A model generated the notes under the pieces. That model had not been told where the DNA came from. It did no database searches and was given only the letters and a program-made list of their open reading frames with translations. From an uncultured Desulfuromusa sp. (GTDB taxonomy: Bacteria > Desulfobacterota > Desulfuromonadia > Desulfuromonadales > Geopsychrobacteraceae), in contig NZ_OY776574.1 of NCBI RefSeq assembly GCF_963675815.1, positions 986,001 through 1,050,000 on the forward strand: a DNA stretch of 64,000 bases, written 5' to 3'. Made by a program: the position numbers and the translations under genes. Positions 8,898 through 18,500 of this stretch are shown one piece after another. Position 1 is the first letter of the stretch, and every line of letters begins with the position of its first letter.

Positions 8898-9311
8898 ATG
8901 GCAGACATCAGAATAGCAGATCGAACCATTGCGGTATTACAGAAAAGCCTTGATTTGCGCGGGCAAAAGCAACAAGTGATTGCCGGCAATATTGCCAATG
9001 CTGAAACACCAGGCTATTCCGCTCGTAAACTTGATTTTGAAGCCAATTTACGCAAAGCCATCAACAGTCCGGAAATGGCTGGTCGAAAAACCAATTCCAA
9101 ACATTTCCCTATCGGAGCCAGCGGGATATCCACTGTCCAGGGAACACTGACCATGCAAACCAGCCAGAACTCATTGGGGGATGGCAATAGTGTATCGGTA
9201 GACGATGAAATGTTTGATCTGGCTGAAAATCAGCTGCTCTATGAAGCTGGAGCTCAAATGTTGAAAAAGAAGTTTTCAATGCTCAAATTTGCAGCCAGCA
9301 ACGGTAGCTAG
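8898..9311 (+). CDS. flgB: Flagellar basal-body proximal rod protein FlgB
   Basis: FlgB is a proximal rod subunit. The 137-residue product has the N-terminal flagellar rod motif QQVIAGNIANAETPGYSARKLDFE and the FlgB C-terminal pattern (EVDDEMFDLAENQLLYEAG-like), with family-normal length. It is exported by the flagellar type III system without a cleaved signal. The start is preceded by GGCAGGAG. Only 8 bp separate it from flgC. Confidence 0.95.
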   Translation: MADIRIADRTIAVLQKSLDLRGQKQQVIAGNIANAETPGYSARKLDFEANLRKAINSPEMAGRKTNSKHFPIGASGISTVQGTLTMQTSQNSLGDGNSVSVDDEMFDLAENQLLYEAGAQMLKKKFSMLKFAASNGS

Positions 9312-9319
9312 GAGATTTT

Positions 9320-9751
9320 ATGGATATTTTTGCAACGATGAAGATTAGTGCTTCAGCCCTGAAAGCACAGCGAATCCGGATGAATGCCATCAGTTCCAAT
9401 CTGGCAAACATCGAAACCACAAGAACCCCGGACGGTGGTCCTTACCGCAAACGGGAGGTGGTATTTCAAAGCAGCACGGAAGGGTTTGCCAATACTCTTG
9501 ACAGCCAGATGCGTGACGCGGTTCAGGGGGTCAAGGTTTCCCAGGTTCAGGCAAGCCCCCGGCCACCCCGAATGGTCTATGACCCATCTCATCCTGATGC
9601 TAATGATCAGGGAGAAGTTGCCATGCCAAACATCAGCCTGGTGGAAGAAACGGCCGATATGATGTCAGCATCACGCGCCTATGAGTCAAATGTCACAGTG
9701 GTTAAATCTGCGAAACGAATGGCGTTAAAAGCGCTGTCAATAGGACAATAA
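9320..9751 (+). CDS. flgC: Flagellar basal-body rod protein FlgC
   Basis: FlgC is the second proximal rod subunit. The 143-residue protein begins MDIFATMKISASALKAQR and has the rod consensus RMNAISSNLANIETTRTPDG and the conserved C-terminal heptad pattern ASRAYESNVTVVKSAKRM, typical of rod/hook proteins that pack as coiled coils. It follows flgB closely and precedes fliE by 3 bp, the usual flgB-flgC-fliE order. Confidence 0.95.
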   Translation: MDIFATMKISASALKAQRIRMNAISSNLANIETTRTPDGGPYRKREVVFQSSTEGFANTLDSQMRDAVQGVKVSQVQASPRPPRMVYDPSHPDANDQGEVAMPNISLVEETADMMSASRAYESNVTVVKSAKRMALKALSIGQ

Positions 9752-9754
9752 CTT

Positions 9755-10057
9755 ATGAGAAGCATTACTGATATGACAATGACGTCCCATCTCCAGGGGC
9801 TCTCCCAACCCAAACCCGCCCCGGTTCAACAGATGGGAAACAAGTTTGGTGAGATGTTGAAAACCTCAATTGCCGAAGTGAATCAAGCACAGATCAGTGC
9901 TGACCGTGCTGCTGAACAGATCGCTGCCGGCGAAACCAAAAACCTGCATGGAGCGATGATTAAGCTGGAAGAGGCGGATATTTCTCTGCGCCTGATGGTG
10001 CAGGTACGCAACAAAGCGGTAGAAGCATATCAGGAAATTATGCGGATGCAGGTTTGA
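9755..10057 (+). CDS. fliE: Flagellar hook-basal body complex protein FliE
   Basis: FliE joins the MS ring to the rod. The 100-residue product has the family C-terminus AMIKLEEADISLRLMVQVRNKAVEAYQEIMRMQV and the expected length. It starts 3 bp after flgC and is followed by fliF after a 67-bp gap holding a CCCGGAGGAT ribosome site. Confidence 0.94.
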   Translation: MRSITDMTMTSHLQGLSQPKPAPVQQMGNKFGEMLKTSIAEVNQAQISADRAAEQIAAGETKNLHGAMIKLEEADISLRLMVQVRNKAVEAYQEIMRMQV

Positions 10058-10124
10058 TCCTGTAATCATATCTCCATGTTGAAAATGTACAGACTAACGC
10101 AATCGATCCCGGAGGATAATTTCG

Positions 10125-11711
10125 ATGGCAGAAGAAGAAAAACAAGCTATTGCTAAAAAAAACATGCTGGATGTGATCATGGAATGGTCGCTGGCTCGAA
10201 AACTGAGCTTAATCGGCGCTTCCGTTGTCTGTGCGATTCTCTTCTCGCTCATTATCATGCAGTCTCAAGTCGCAGATTACAGTCTGCTGTTTGCCAACCT
10301 GCCAAGTCGGGATGCCTCATCCGTGGTGGAATGGTTAAAAGGGCAAAAAATACCTTATCGCCTGGAAGATGGTGGACGGGACATCATGATTCCTGCAGAT
10401 AAAGTCTATGAAGCGCGCATTGACTTGGCCGGTTCCGGTTTATCCGAAGGCGGCGTTGGTTTTGAAATCTTTGATAAACAGAGCTTTGGGATGACGGATT
10501 TTGCCCAGAAGGTTAATTATCGGCGTGCACTGCAGGGAGAGTTGATGCGGACAATTACCTCTCTGGCACCTGTTGAAGCCGCCCGTATTCATCTGGCATT
10601 GCCGGAAAAAAGATTGTTTCGGGAACAGCAGCAGCAGGCAACAGCATCTGTTATTGTCAAACTCACCTCAGGACGCTCCCTGAAGGAGTCTCAATTACAA
10701 GGAATTATTCATCTGGTTGCCGGAAGTGTTGAAGGATTAGAGTCCGAAAACGTCACAGTCGTTGATTCCAGCGGTAAAGTTCTCTCCAAAAATAATGCAG
10801 ATGAAATGGCAGGCCCCATGACACCGGGAATGTTGAATTATCAACAAACCATGGAAAGACGTCTGGAAGTCCGCGCTCAGTCCCTGCTGGATCGTGCCCT
10901 CGGAGCCGGCAATTCTCTGGTGCGTGTCAATGCCGAAATTGATTTCGATCAGCGGGAAAAAGTTGAAGAAGCCCTTGATCCCAAAGGTGCAGTGATCGTC
11001 AGTGAGCAGACCAGTACAGAGGAAGGGGGAACCCAAACGTCCAGTGGCGTTCCCGGAGTTGCCTCCAATCTCAATGGCGACGCAGCAACAACGACGACGG
11101 CAACGCCATCCAGCCGCTCCGATGAAACGGTGAATTATGAACTGAGTAAAATTGTCAGTAAAACGGTTCAATCTGTGGGAACGCTGAAAACCTTATCTGT
11201 TTCGGTTCTGGTTGCTGACCGCGTCAACCCGGGAGTTGAAGGAGCAGAGCCGACAAGTACACCACGGGGGACAGAAGAAATAGCTGAAATCGAGCAGATG
11301 GTCCGTACTGCATTGGGAATCAATGCGACACGAGGCGATTTGATTTCAGTTGTCTCGATGCCATTCGAAACTGGTTTTATCGATGAACCATTGCCGCAAC
11401 CATCGGTCATCGACAAAATTTACCCCTTTATGCCAATCATTAAATATAGCTTGCTGGCGCTTGCATCTCTGTTTGCCTATCTGTTGTTTCTCAAGCCTTT
11501 AATGCGAACCTTGCGCGGAGCGTCAGAACAAACCCAACCGATGAAAACGGTCGAAGAGCTGGAGGCGGAAATGCGCGCGGACTCAAATACTCCTCTCCTC
11601 GGAGGGCCGAATGATCCTCTCGCTCAAATTCGCCAGGAAGTCCTCGGGGGAGACATGATGCCGGTTCAAGTCGTTAAAAACTGGCTGCGTGAAGAACCGG
11701 CGGAATCTTAA
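10125..11711 (+). CDS. fliF: Flagellar MS-ring protein FliF
   Basis: FliF forms the MS ring in the inner membrane and houses the export gate. The 528-residue protein has an N-terminal membrane helix (about residues 25-45), the periplasmic YscJ/FliF ring-building region with GLSEGGVGFEIFDKQSFGMTDF-like sequence, a low-complexity Thr/Ser-rich stretch (about 295-335), a second helix (about 440-460) and a cytosolic C-terminal tail that binds FliG. Length is family-normal. A 110-bp gap follows before fliG. Confidence 0.95.
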   Translation: MAEEEKQAIAKKNMLDVIMEWSLARKLSLIGASVVCAILFSLIIMQSQVADYSLLFANLPSRDASSVVEWLKGQKIPYRLEDGGRDIMIPADKVYEARIDLAGSGLSEGGVGFEIFDKQSFGMTDFAQKVNYRRALQGELMRTITSLAPVEAARIHLALPEKRLFREQQQQATASVIVKLTSGRSLKESQLQGIIHLVAGSVEGLESENVTVVDSSGKVLSKNNADEMAGPMTPGMLNYQQTMERRLEVRAQSLLDRALGAGNSLVRVNAEIDFDQREKVEEALDPKGAVIVSEQTSTEEGGTQTSSGVPGVASNLNGDAATTTTATPSSRSDETVNYELSKIVSKTVQSVGTLKTLSVSVLVADRVNPGVEGAEPTSTPRGTEEIAEIEQMVRTALGINATRGDLISVVSMPFETGFIDEPLPQPSVIDKIYPFMPIIKYSLLALASLFAYLLFLKPLMRTLRGASEQTQPMKTVEELEAEMRADSNTPLLGGPNDPLAQIRQEVLGGDMMPVQVVKNWLREEPAES

Positions 11712-11821
11712 AGGCAAAAAACAAGAATAAAGAACATTAAACTGAAAAGTTAATAACTGAACATTCATCTTCTCTGGTTTAAGAACCTTCAGTCTAAACA
11801 GCGATAAATCTGGAGTGATTT

Positions 11822-12835
11822 GTGAAAAAAGCAAAACATTTACCTGGAGCAAAAAAAGCAGCTCTGTTACTGCTTTGCCTTGGTGAAGAAGCGACTGCAA
11901 AAATATTCGAAACTCTCGACGATTCAGAGGTTCGGGAGATTAGTCGCTGCATGATGGATATTGACCATGTCGACCCGGCTCTAGCACGGGAAATCCTGGA
12001 AGAGTTCAAAGAAGTCCGCGGTGGTGATGTTGGTGTCTATATCCGCGGTGACGAGTTTGCAAAACATGCGATTCTTGGCGGTGGTGATAATGTTCGCGCC
12101 CAGCATTTGCTTGATCAGGTTTCCGCCGGGATTGAAGGTCGCCCATTGGAAACCATCTCGAAAATGCATCCTCGGATGGTTTCAGGTTTACTGGAGCACG
12201 AACATCCACAGACTGTGGCTCTGATCCTATCGACTCAGAAAGAAGATCATACCAGTCGGATTCTGGCCGAACTTCCGGACGACATGCGTGGTGATGTCAT
12301 GTACCGCATTGCCAAAATCGACAATGTGTCCCCCGAAGTCATCAACCAGATTGAAGAAGCCCTGCAGCGTGAAGTCGGCGTAGTGGTCGGTAAGGATCGC
12401 AAGCAGGTTGGCGGTGTCGACAAGGTGGTTGAGATTCTGGGGAAAATGGAGAAAGGGACTGATCAAGTTATCTTGACCAGTATCGAAGCCGTAGATCCTG
12501 ATCTGGCTGAGGAGATTCGCAGAAGGATGTTCACCTTTGAAGATTTGGCCGTCATTGATGGCCGCGGCATGCAGGCGATTCTACGTGAAGTGAGTACCGA
12601 CATGCTGACTCTGGCGTTAAAAACTGCGAGTGATCCCATAAAAGAGAAAATTTTCAGCAATATTTCCCAGCGTGCAGCCGACATGATCGCAGAAGATCTT
12701 GAAGCAATGGGCCCACGTAAACTTTCAGAAGTTGAAGCCATGCAGATGGAAGTGGTTAAAGTTGCTCTTAAACTTGAAGAAGAAGGATCCGTTGTGATCC
12801 CGGGAAGGGGCGGCGGCGGCGATGAACTTGTCTAA
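11822..12835 (+). CDS. fliG: Flagellar motor switch protein FliG
   Basis: FliG is the C-ring protein that couples stator torque to rotation. The 337-residue product has the N-terminal FliF-binding part (KKAALLLLCLGEEATAKIFETL), the middle EHPQT motif near residue 125 (HEHPQTVALILS), and the C-terminal charged helix region (EVEAMQMEVVKVALKLEEEG). The start is GTG at 11822 with CTGGAGTG in front. The 3' end overlaps fliH by 14 bp. Confidence 0.95.
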   Translation: MKKAKHLPGAKKAALLLLCLGEEATAKIFETLDDSEVREISRCMMDIDHVDPALAREILEEFKEVRGGDVGVYIRGDEFAKHAILGGGDNVRAQHLLDQVSAGIEGRPLETISKMHPRMVSGLLEHEHPQTVALILSTQKEDHTSRILAELPDDMRGDVMYRIAKIDNVSPEVINQIEEALQREVGVVVGKDRKQVGGVDKVVEILGKMEKGTDQVILTSIEAVDPDLAEEIRRRMFTFEDLAVIDGRGMQAILREVSTDMLTLALKTASDPIKEKIFSNISQRAADMIAEDLEAMGPRKLSEVEAMQMEVVKVALKLEEEGSVVIPGRGGGGDELV

Positions 12836-13481
12836 GATTTACCGGGGAACAGAAGCCAACGGTCTCAAAGAGTTTCAATTCAGATCATTTGGTGAAACAG
12901 AGCCGAACTCACCGTTGGAATCCGAGGCGTTCGTCAAAAACCCGAAAGCTGCTGTCCCACCAACCCCCGTAGGGCACTCAGCGAAAGAGCTTGAAGCGGC
13001 TTATAACCGTGGGCGACAGGAAGGGCTGGAAAACGCCGAAAACAATCTGGAATCAGCGGCACAAGCCTTTGTGGCTGCAACCACAGAAATAAAACGGCTG
13101 CGTGAATCTGTGTCCAAGAACAGCGGCAAGGACATGTTGCGTCTGGTCATGGCGATATCCGAACAGGTGATTCGCAGAGAAGTAGCAGCTGATCCAAAAA
13201 TTCTTTTGACAATGATTGAAAATGCTCTGCAATCCTCGGTGCGAAGCGACCAGTATCGCATCCGCATCAATCCTGCAGATCTCGAAAGCGTGACTCTGCA
13301 AAAGCCACTTTTTCTTGCCAGTATCAGCGGCTTGAAAAACTTGAGCATTGAGACTGATCCTGAAATCACCCCTGGAGGCTGTCGGGTTGACTCTGATTTT
13401 GGTGATATTGATGCCACGCTTGAAACCCAGCTTGAAACCATTCGTCAAACCCTGAGTAAAGCGATATCGGATGCGGAATGA
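12822..13481 (+). CDS. fliH: Flagellar assembly protein FliH
   Basis: FliH regulates and anchors the export ATPase FliI. The 219-residue protein has a variable N-terminus, a helical middle segment and the FliH/YscL C-terminal domain (VMAISEQVIRREVAADPKILLTMIENAL and ITPGGCRVDSDFGDIDATLETQL). It overlaps fliG at its start and fliI at its end (4 bp), consistent with translational coupling in the usual fliG-fliH-fliI order. Confidence 0.92.
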   Translation: MNLSKIYRGTEANGLKEFQFRSFGETEPNSPLESEAFVKNPKAAVPPTPVGHSAKELEAAYNRGRQEGLENAENNLESAAQAFVAATTEIKRLRESVSKNSGKDMLRLVMAISEQVIRREVAADPKILLTMIENALQSSVRSDQYRIRINPADLESVTLQKPLFLASISGLKNLSIETDPEITPGGCRVDSDFGDIDATLETQLETIRQTLSKAISDAE

Positions 13482-14800
13482 AAGACCTTGTCGAACGCGT
13501 TAAAGCCGTGAATCCACTCAAGATCAGTGGCAAAGTCATCCAGATTGTCGGTCTGGTGGTCGAAGGTTACTGCCCAAACGCGACTGTTGGCACCCTGTGT
13601 CAGCTGCTGCCATTGGGAAGCGGAGAACCCGTTCCTGCCGAGGTGGTCGGATTCCGTGATTCCCGGGCGCTACTGATGCCTTTAGGAGAACTTCGCGGTC
13701 TGGGCCCGGGAAGTTTGATTCAGGTCCTCCGGGATAGCGCATCCTTACCCGTCGGCGATCATCTTCTGGGTCGGGTTCTCGACGCTCTCGGGCAACCCCT
13801 CGATGAACGTCCGCTGGCATCCTGTGAGCATGAATGTCCTTTATATTCCCTCCCGGCAAGCCCGATGGCGCGAAAACCTATTGTTGATCCTCTCGACCTG
13901 GGCGTTCGGGCAATCAACAGTTTGTTGACCTGTGGTTCGGGGCAGAGGATGGGAATCATGGCCGGATCAGGGGTGGGAAAAAGTGTCCTGCTGGGAATGA
14001 TGGCCAAGCATACGCAAGCTGATGTCAACGTCATTGCCTTGATTGGTGAACGGGGACGAGAAGTTCGTGAATTTATCGAACGTGATCTTGGCCCGGAAGG
14101 GCTCGCCCGTTCCGTTGTGATTACTGCGACTTCAGACCAGTCGCCCCTCTTGCGGATGCGAGGAGCCTTCGTCGCAACCACAATCGCAGAATATTTCTGC
14201 GCACAGGGGAAAAATGTCCTGCTGTTGATGGATTCAGTCACCCGTTTTGCCATGGCGATGCGTGAAGTTGGACTGGCCATTGGCGAACCACCAACGACCA
14301 AAGGTTATACGCCATCGGTTTTTGCCACTCTGCCAAAGTTGCTGGAACGAGCCGGGAGCTTTAAAGGAAAAGGAAGCATCACCGGACTGTATACCGTTCT
14401 GGTTGAAGGGGACGATATGAATGAACCCATTGCTGATGCGGTCAGGTCTATTCTCGATGGTCATATTGTCCTTTCACGCGATCTGGCAGCACGTAATCAC
14501 TATCCATCTATCGACATCCTCAATTCCGCCAGCCGGGTCATGCGCGACATTGTCAGCCCTGAACATATGCAACTGAATGGGCGTGTCCGGGAAATTCTTG
14601 CGACCTACAAAGAAGCTGAAGATCTGATCAATATCGGAGCCTATATCGAAGGAAGCAACGGCAAAATCGACTATGCCATTTCCCAGATTGAAGCCATTAC
14701 GGATTTTCTGCGTCAAGGGATGAACGATGCTGTTGATTTAGAGACAACCATAGAAGAGTTGACAACGTTGCTGCAGGATCGCCGCCAGGGAGCAAGGTAA
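13478..14800 (+). CDS. fliI: Flagellum-specific export ATPase FliI
   Basis: FliI is the hexameric ATPase of the flagellar type III export apparatus. The 440-residue product shows the Walker A GSGVGKSVLL near residue 165, ALIGERGREVREF, the Walker B LLLMDSVTRFA and the family hallmark GEPPTTKGYTPSVF. Length is normal. The start overlaps fliH by 4 bp and fliJ follows after 3 bp. Confidence 0.96.
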   Translation: MKDLVERVKAVNPLKISGKVIQIVGLVVEGYCPNATVGTLCQLLPLGSGEPVPAEVVGFRDSRALLMPLGELRGLGPGSLIQVLRDSASLPVGDHLLGRVLDALGQPLDERPLASCEHECPLYSLPASPMARKPIVDPLDLGVRAINSLLTCGSGQRMGIMAGSGVGKSVLLGMMAKHTQADVNVIALIGERGREVREFIERDLGPEGLARSVVITATSDQSPLLRMRGAFVATTIAEYFCAQGKNVLLLMDSVTRFAMAMREVGLAIGEPPTTKGYTPSVFATLPKLLERAGSFKGKGSITGLYTVLVEGDDMNEPIADAVRSILDGHIVLSRDLAARNHYPSIDILNSASRVMRDIVSPEHMQLNGRVREILATYKEAEDLINIGAYIEGSNGKIDYAISQIEAITDFLRQGMNDAVDLETTIEELTTLLQDRRQGAR

Positions 14801-14803
14801 ATT

Positions 14804-15244
14804 ATGGCTGCGAAATTCAAATTGCAGACGGTCCTCAATTATCGACAATCTTTGGAAGATCAGGCGCAACAGCTTCTGGCAGCCAGCTTACAAAGACAAA
14901 CGGACCTGAAAGCCCAGTTGCAGAAACAAAAACAGCAACTACAACGGCACGACCGGGAATTAAAAATTCGTCAAGTCGACGGATTAACAGTTGCTGAAAT
15001 GGATTTATATGAATCCCAAATTCAGCATTGTCGTGGCGTGATGGAGATGATTTTAAGACAATTAAAGCAACTTGAGGAGAAAATTCTCTTCGAGCGTAAA
15101 GAACTTCTTAATGCCGCGCGCGACCGCCAAGTTATGGAAAAATTGAAAGACAAGCAGGAAGCTGAATATCAACAGGAACTGTCACGTAAAGAACGGGCGA
15201 TGTTGGACGAAATCAGCTTACGAAATAAAGGACATAACCCATGA
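14804..15244 (+). CDS. fliJ: Flagellar export protein FliJ
   Basis: FliJ is the central stalk of the FliI ring and helps bring chaperone-substrate complexes to the gate. The 146-residue protein is almost entirely alpha-helical coiled coil, rich in Gln, Lys, Glu and Leu (FKLQTVLNYRQSLEDQAQQLL at the start). Sequence identity in this family is low, so position right after fliI and the helical form are the main evidence. It overlaps the next gene by 4 bp. Confidence 0.88.
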   Translation: MAAKFKLQTVLNYRQSLEDQAQQLLAASLQRQTDLKAQLQKQKQQLQRHDRELKIRQVDGLTVAEMDLYESQIQHCRGVMEMILRQLKQLEEKILFERKELLNAARDRQVMEKLKDKQEAEYQQELSRKERAMLDEISLRNKGHNP

Positions 15245-15741
15245 TGTTGCGAATACTCTCTCTGACAATATCGTTTTTACTCTGCGTTGGAAACCTGTAT
15301 GCGAAAGAACCCGGACTGGTCAACGAAAAGGATATTTCTTCTGTTGAGGAGCGCCGGATTTTAGTCTCTATCGAAGATGAATACGCAAAACTAGACGACC
15401 TGGAAAGCAAAATTAACGCCCGTGAAATGCAGCTAAAGACCTTAGAGGCAGAAGTCGATAAGAAAATCGCAGCGATGCAACAGCTCAGAAACGAACTGGT
15501 CAAACTGCTTGACCGTAAAGAAGAAACAGAAGGGGAACGGATCGGGGAACTCAGCAAGATCTATGAAAAGATGACTCCACAAAAAGCGGCCCTGCTCATC
15601 AAAGAACTGGATGACCAGTTGGCCGTCGATCTGCTCCTTGGAATCAAAAAGAAAACGGCTGGAAAGATTCTTGACAACCTTGATACAGGAACAGCAACAG
15701 AACTCAGTAAAGCTTTTACCGAAATACCGGTGAATAATTAA
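15241..15741 (+). CDS. MotE-like periplasmic flagellar protein (MgtE_N-like domain)
   Basis: The 166-residue product has a signal peptide (about residues 1-21), a coiled coil (about 40-100, LESKINAREMQLKTLEAEV) and a C-terminal MgtE-N-like helical module (KIYEKMTPQKAALLIKELDD and LLLGIKKKTAGKILDNL). This is the build of MotE, a periplasmic chaperone for the stator/motor first described in epsilon- and alphaproteobacteria, and of the similar proteins set between fliJ and fliK in other flagellar operons. The match to a specific MotE function is inferred. Confidence 0.72.
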   Translation: MMLRILSLTISFLLCVGNLYAKEPGLVNEKDISSVEERRILVSIEDEYAKLDDLESKINAREMQLKTLEAEVDKKIAAMQQLRNELVKLLDRKEETEGERIGELSKIYEKMTPQKAALLIKELDDQLAVDLLLGIKKKTAGKILDNLDTGTATELSKAFTEIPVNN

Positions 15742-15795
15742 TTCGGGAAATGAACCCGAAAGACAAACCAAACTCAATGAAAGGAGGTGAAACAG

Positions 15796-17352
15796 ATGGA
15801 TGCATTAGCAATAATCGACAGGGGAACACAGACAGCTGCTCCAACGACAACAAAAGCAAAAAACAAGAATGAACAGCAATTCAGTCACGCATTGAATAAA
15901 GAGCAGCAAGCCCAAAAGCAGCCTGAAAACAAACCCGTGAACAAACAAGCTGACGGAGCTGAAGCGCCACAGAAAAAACAGGCTGTTGCCCATGATGCAA
16001 AAACAGAAACTCAGCAAAACGTTGATAACCGGAATGTGGATACGGCTGAAGCGGGAGATAAAACTACTCAGAAAACTGAAATGACCGCTGGAACTCAACA
16101 GCAGGCCAAAGTTCGGGACATCATCACCGACCTGATGAAAACCCTTTCTCAGGACGAATCAATTGCAGCTGAGGATCGGGAAGAGATTAAAGCCCTGCTG
16201 TCTGATCTGTTGCAGCAACTTGAATCAACTGACGGTCAGGGGGAACAGGTCTTTGCGGGGATTGATTTGTCCAAGTTTGCAGCAAAACTCGAATCTCTGG
16301 ACAATGATACCGATCAGGAAGAGCTATTGGCGCATCTGGTGGCTCAGATAGAAAACCAACTGACAGATCAACTTGAATTACAGCAAGACACTGAGCTGGC
16401 TGTGGCTGTGGCTGTGACGGAATCTGCACAGCAGAATCCTACCCCGACTGTTGTCGAAAACCAGGCACAGGCGCGACGGGCATTGCAGAAAGCTTTTGAT
16501 GCTGTCGCTTCGCAACAACCAATGAGCGATGACAACGTTGCAACAGAAGAAAACATCTCAGTACTTGAGCCGTCTTCTGAAGATGCAGCTCTGGAGTCTG
16601 ATCCACGCTTTGCAGGATTACTCAAACCACGACCAGATCAGCCTTCTCAACAGCTTCGGTCGGAAAATGAACAACGACCAGTGCAACAAGCGAAACCCGT
16701 GACAGAACTGAAGCAGAGTGAAACAGCCACTCCGGTGACAGAAACAACGCAGGAAACTGGAACAACTCCGCCTTCAGGAGGAAAGCAGATTTTGGAAAAT
16801 TTTGTGCAACAGACGCAACACAATCTGCAAGCACAAGGGCAGCAGCAGACTCAAGGCTCGGATATAAACAGAACCATTCCGCAAACTCAGACAGTGCAAT
16901 TGGCAAGTGGCCGGCAAGTCGCTGACAGTCAGATTTTTGACCAGGTCGTAACGCATCTCTCGGGCAGCGTCAACGGTGATACCGGACGGATGGTTCTTCG
17001 TCTGCAACCGGCAGAACTTGGATCTTTAAGACTTGAACTGACCGTTGAAGGGGATCGAATCCAGGCAAATCTTCATGCCCAGAGTCACCAGGTTCAGGAA
17101 GTCCTCGAACGAAATCTGCCTCAATTACGCAATGCTTTGGCGGAACAGGGACTCAAAATCGATCAATTCCAGGTCAATGTTGACCAACGGCAACAGAGCG
17201 GACAGTTTGAAAACATGGCCCAGCAGCACCAGAATGATGGTTCTCAGGAGCAATCAGGATGGCAACAACAAAACGCTGAGACGGAAGAACAAGCTATCCC
17301 CTTAGCCCACCTGATGCAGAATGGTGGCGGAGGCATCAGTCTCCACGTATAA
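15796..17352 (+). CDS. fliK: Flagellar hook-length control protein FliK
   Basis: FliK is the secreted ruler that sets hook length and switches export specificity. The 518-residue protein has a long, Gln/Thr/Glu-rich, low-complexity N-terminal and middle part and the conserved Flg_hook C-terminal domain (about residues 385-480: MVLRLQPAELGSLRLELTVEG, then LPQLRNALAEQGLKIDQFQV). A GTG at 15787 is in frame but lies inside the AAGGAGG ribosome site; the ATG at 15796 (MDALAII) is therefore the start. Length fits a ruler. Confidence 0.9.
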   Translation: MDALAIIDRGTQTAAPTTTKAKNKNEQQFSHALNKEQQAQKQPENKPVNKQADGAEAPQKKQAVAHDAKTETQQNVDNRNVDTAEAGDKTTQKTEMTAGTQQQAKVRDIITDLMKTLSQDESIAAEDREEIKALLSDLLQQLESTDGQGEQVFAGIDLSKFAAKLESLDNDTDQEELLAHLVAQIENQLTDQLELQQDTELAVAVAVTESAQQNPTPTVVENQAQARRALQKAFDAVASQQPMSDDNVATEENISVLEPSSEDAALESDPRFAGLLKPRPDQPSQQLRSENEQRPVQQAKPVTELKQSETATPVTETTQETGTTPPSGGKQILENFVQQTQHNLQAQGQQQTQGSDINRTIPQTQTVQLASGRQVADSQIFDQVVTHLSGSVNGDTGRMVLRLQPAELGSLRLELTVEGDRIQANLHAQSHQVQEVLERNLPQLRNALAEQGLKIDQFQVNVDQRQQSGQFENMAQQHQNDGSQEQSGWQQQNAETEEQAIPLAHLMQNGGGGISLHV

Positions 17353-17378
17353 AAAAGAGGAAAGGAGGTCCGAAACGA

Positions 17379-18041
17379 ATGTCAGCAATTAGTGGTATTG
17401 ATACCGGTAACTCGTTACCCGCAACATCAACGTCCGACAATGCTTCTATGGGAAAGCAAGATTTTCTTTTGTTGCTGGTCGCGCAGTTGGAAAACCAGGA
17501 TCCAATGAATCCGGAAGATGCGACAGAGTTCACATCGCAGCTGGCACAATTCAGTTCGCTGGAACAACTGGAAAATGTCAATAAAAGCCTGGAAGGCCTC
17601 TCTACTATGAGTAGTGAGATGGAGCGAATGTCAGCACTTGGGTTGATTGGAACGGTGGTGATTGCTCAGAAAGAGGAGTTTTCCTATAACGGTGAACCCA
17701 TTGATCTCGGCTATGAGTTGGAAGCCCCCGCTGATGATGTCAAGCTGTATATTCTCAATTCAACCGGCGCGACTCTGGCGACCCTCAGTCCAACTGAAAA
17801 TTCTGAAGGTCAACACTTTTTCGAATGGGACGGAGCCAGTGATGCGGGAATGCCGCTGGAACCAGGCGACTATGAACTGGTCGTTCGGGCTGTCGATGAG
17901 GATGACGCCATTGTCCCTTCGAAGAGCTTGATCAGAGGGCTGGTTTACGGGGTTGATCTTGATCCTGACGGTGCATCATTGGAAACCACTGCCGGACCAG
18001 TCAAAATGAGCAAAGTCGAAAAAGCCGGTGTGTCTTTATGA
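17379..18041 (+). CDS. flgD: Flagellar hook cap/assembly protein FlgD
   Basis: FlgD caps the growing hook. The 220-residue protein has the family N-terminus (GKQDFLLLLVAQLENQDPMNPEDATEFTSQLAQFSSLEQ) followed by an FlgD Ig/tudor-like beta domain (FEWDGASDAGMPLEPGDYEL). The start has AAAGGAGG. It overlaps the next gene by 4 bp. Confidence 0.95.
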   Translation: MSAISGIDTGNSLPATSTSDNASMGKQDFLLLLVAQLENQDPMNPEDATEFTSQLAQFSSLEQLENVNKSLEGLSTMSSEMERMSALGLIGTVVIAQKEEFSYNGEPIDLGYELEAPADDVKLYILNSTGATLATLSPTENSEGQHFFEWDGASDAGMPLEPGDYELVVRAVDEDDAIVPSKSLIRGLVYGVDLDPDGASLETTAGPVKMSKVEKAGVSL

Positions 18042-18427
18042 GCAATCCAATTACCATAATACCGCAACCGCTCGCCCCGACTCGGACACAGAATCCAGCG
18101 CGGAACGGTCAACCCGGTTCAATCAAAGCCCCTGGAAGCTTTGATCAGTTATTACAAAACAAGATTGAACAGGGGGGAGTCAAGTTTTCCAAACATGCAA
18201 CCGATCGCATGCAGAGTCGTGGCATCAACTTTAATCCTAACCAGATACAGCGTCTGGAATCTGCTGTTTCTCAAGTCAGTGCCAAAGGGGGACAAGAATC
18301 TCTGGTTATCCTTGATAATACAGCTCTGGTCGTGAGTATCAAAAATGACACCGTAGTCACCGTTGTGGATCAAAACCAACTGAAGAATAATGTTTTTACC
18401 AATATTGACAGCGCAGTGATTGCCTAA
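18038..18427 (+). CDS. Flagellar operon protein of the TIGR02530 type
   Basis: The 129-residue protein matches the small family found between flgD and flgE in many Gram-positive and deltaproteobacterial flagellar operons. The central signature is visible: VKFSKHATDRMQSRGI, then LVILDNTALVVSIKNDTVVTVVD. No biochemical role is established; the position suggests a hook-assembly accessory factor. It overlaps flgD by 4 bp and ends 73 bp before flgE. Confidence 0.8.
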   Translation: MSNPITIIPQPLAPTRTQNPARNGQPGSIKAPGSFDQLLQNKIEQGGVKFSKHATDRMQSRGINFNPNQIQRLESAVSQVSAKGGQESLVILDNTALVVSIKNDTVVTVVDQNQLKNNVFTNIDSAVIA

Positions 18428-18500
18428 CCGAACCGGTCCTCTTCGAGGAGGTTCGCAAGCCGCCGACTGATTGACGCGGCTTCCAAACAGGAGTGACAAA

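Noticed and set aside
11780..11807. Sigma-28 promoter (TAAG-N16-AGCGATAA) before fliG
   Set aside because: The implied transcript start falls at or inside the ribosome site of fliG, and both boxes are imperfect.
18471..18500. Ten extra residues at the FlgE N-terminus from TTG
   Set aside because: The conserved FlgE start MGVSSALYSG has its own ribosome site at 18501.
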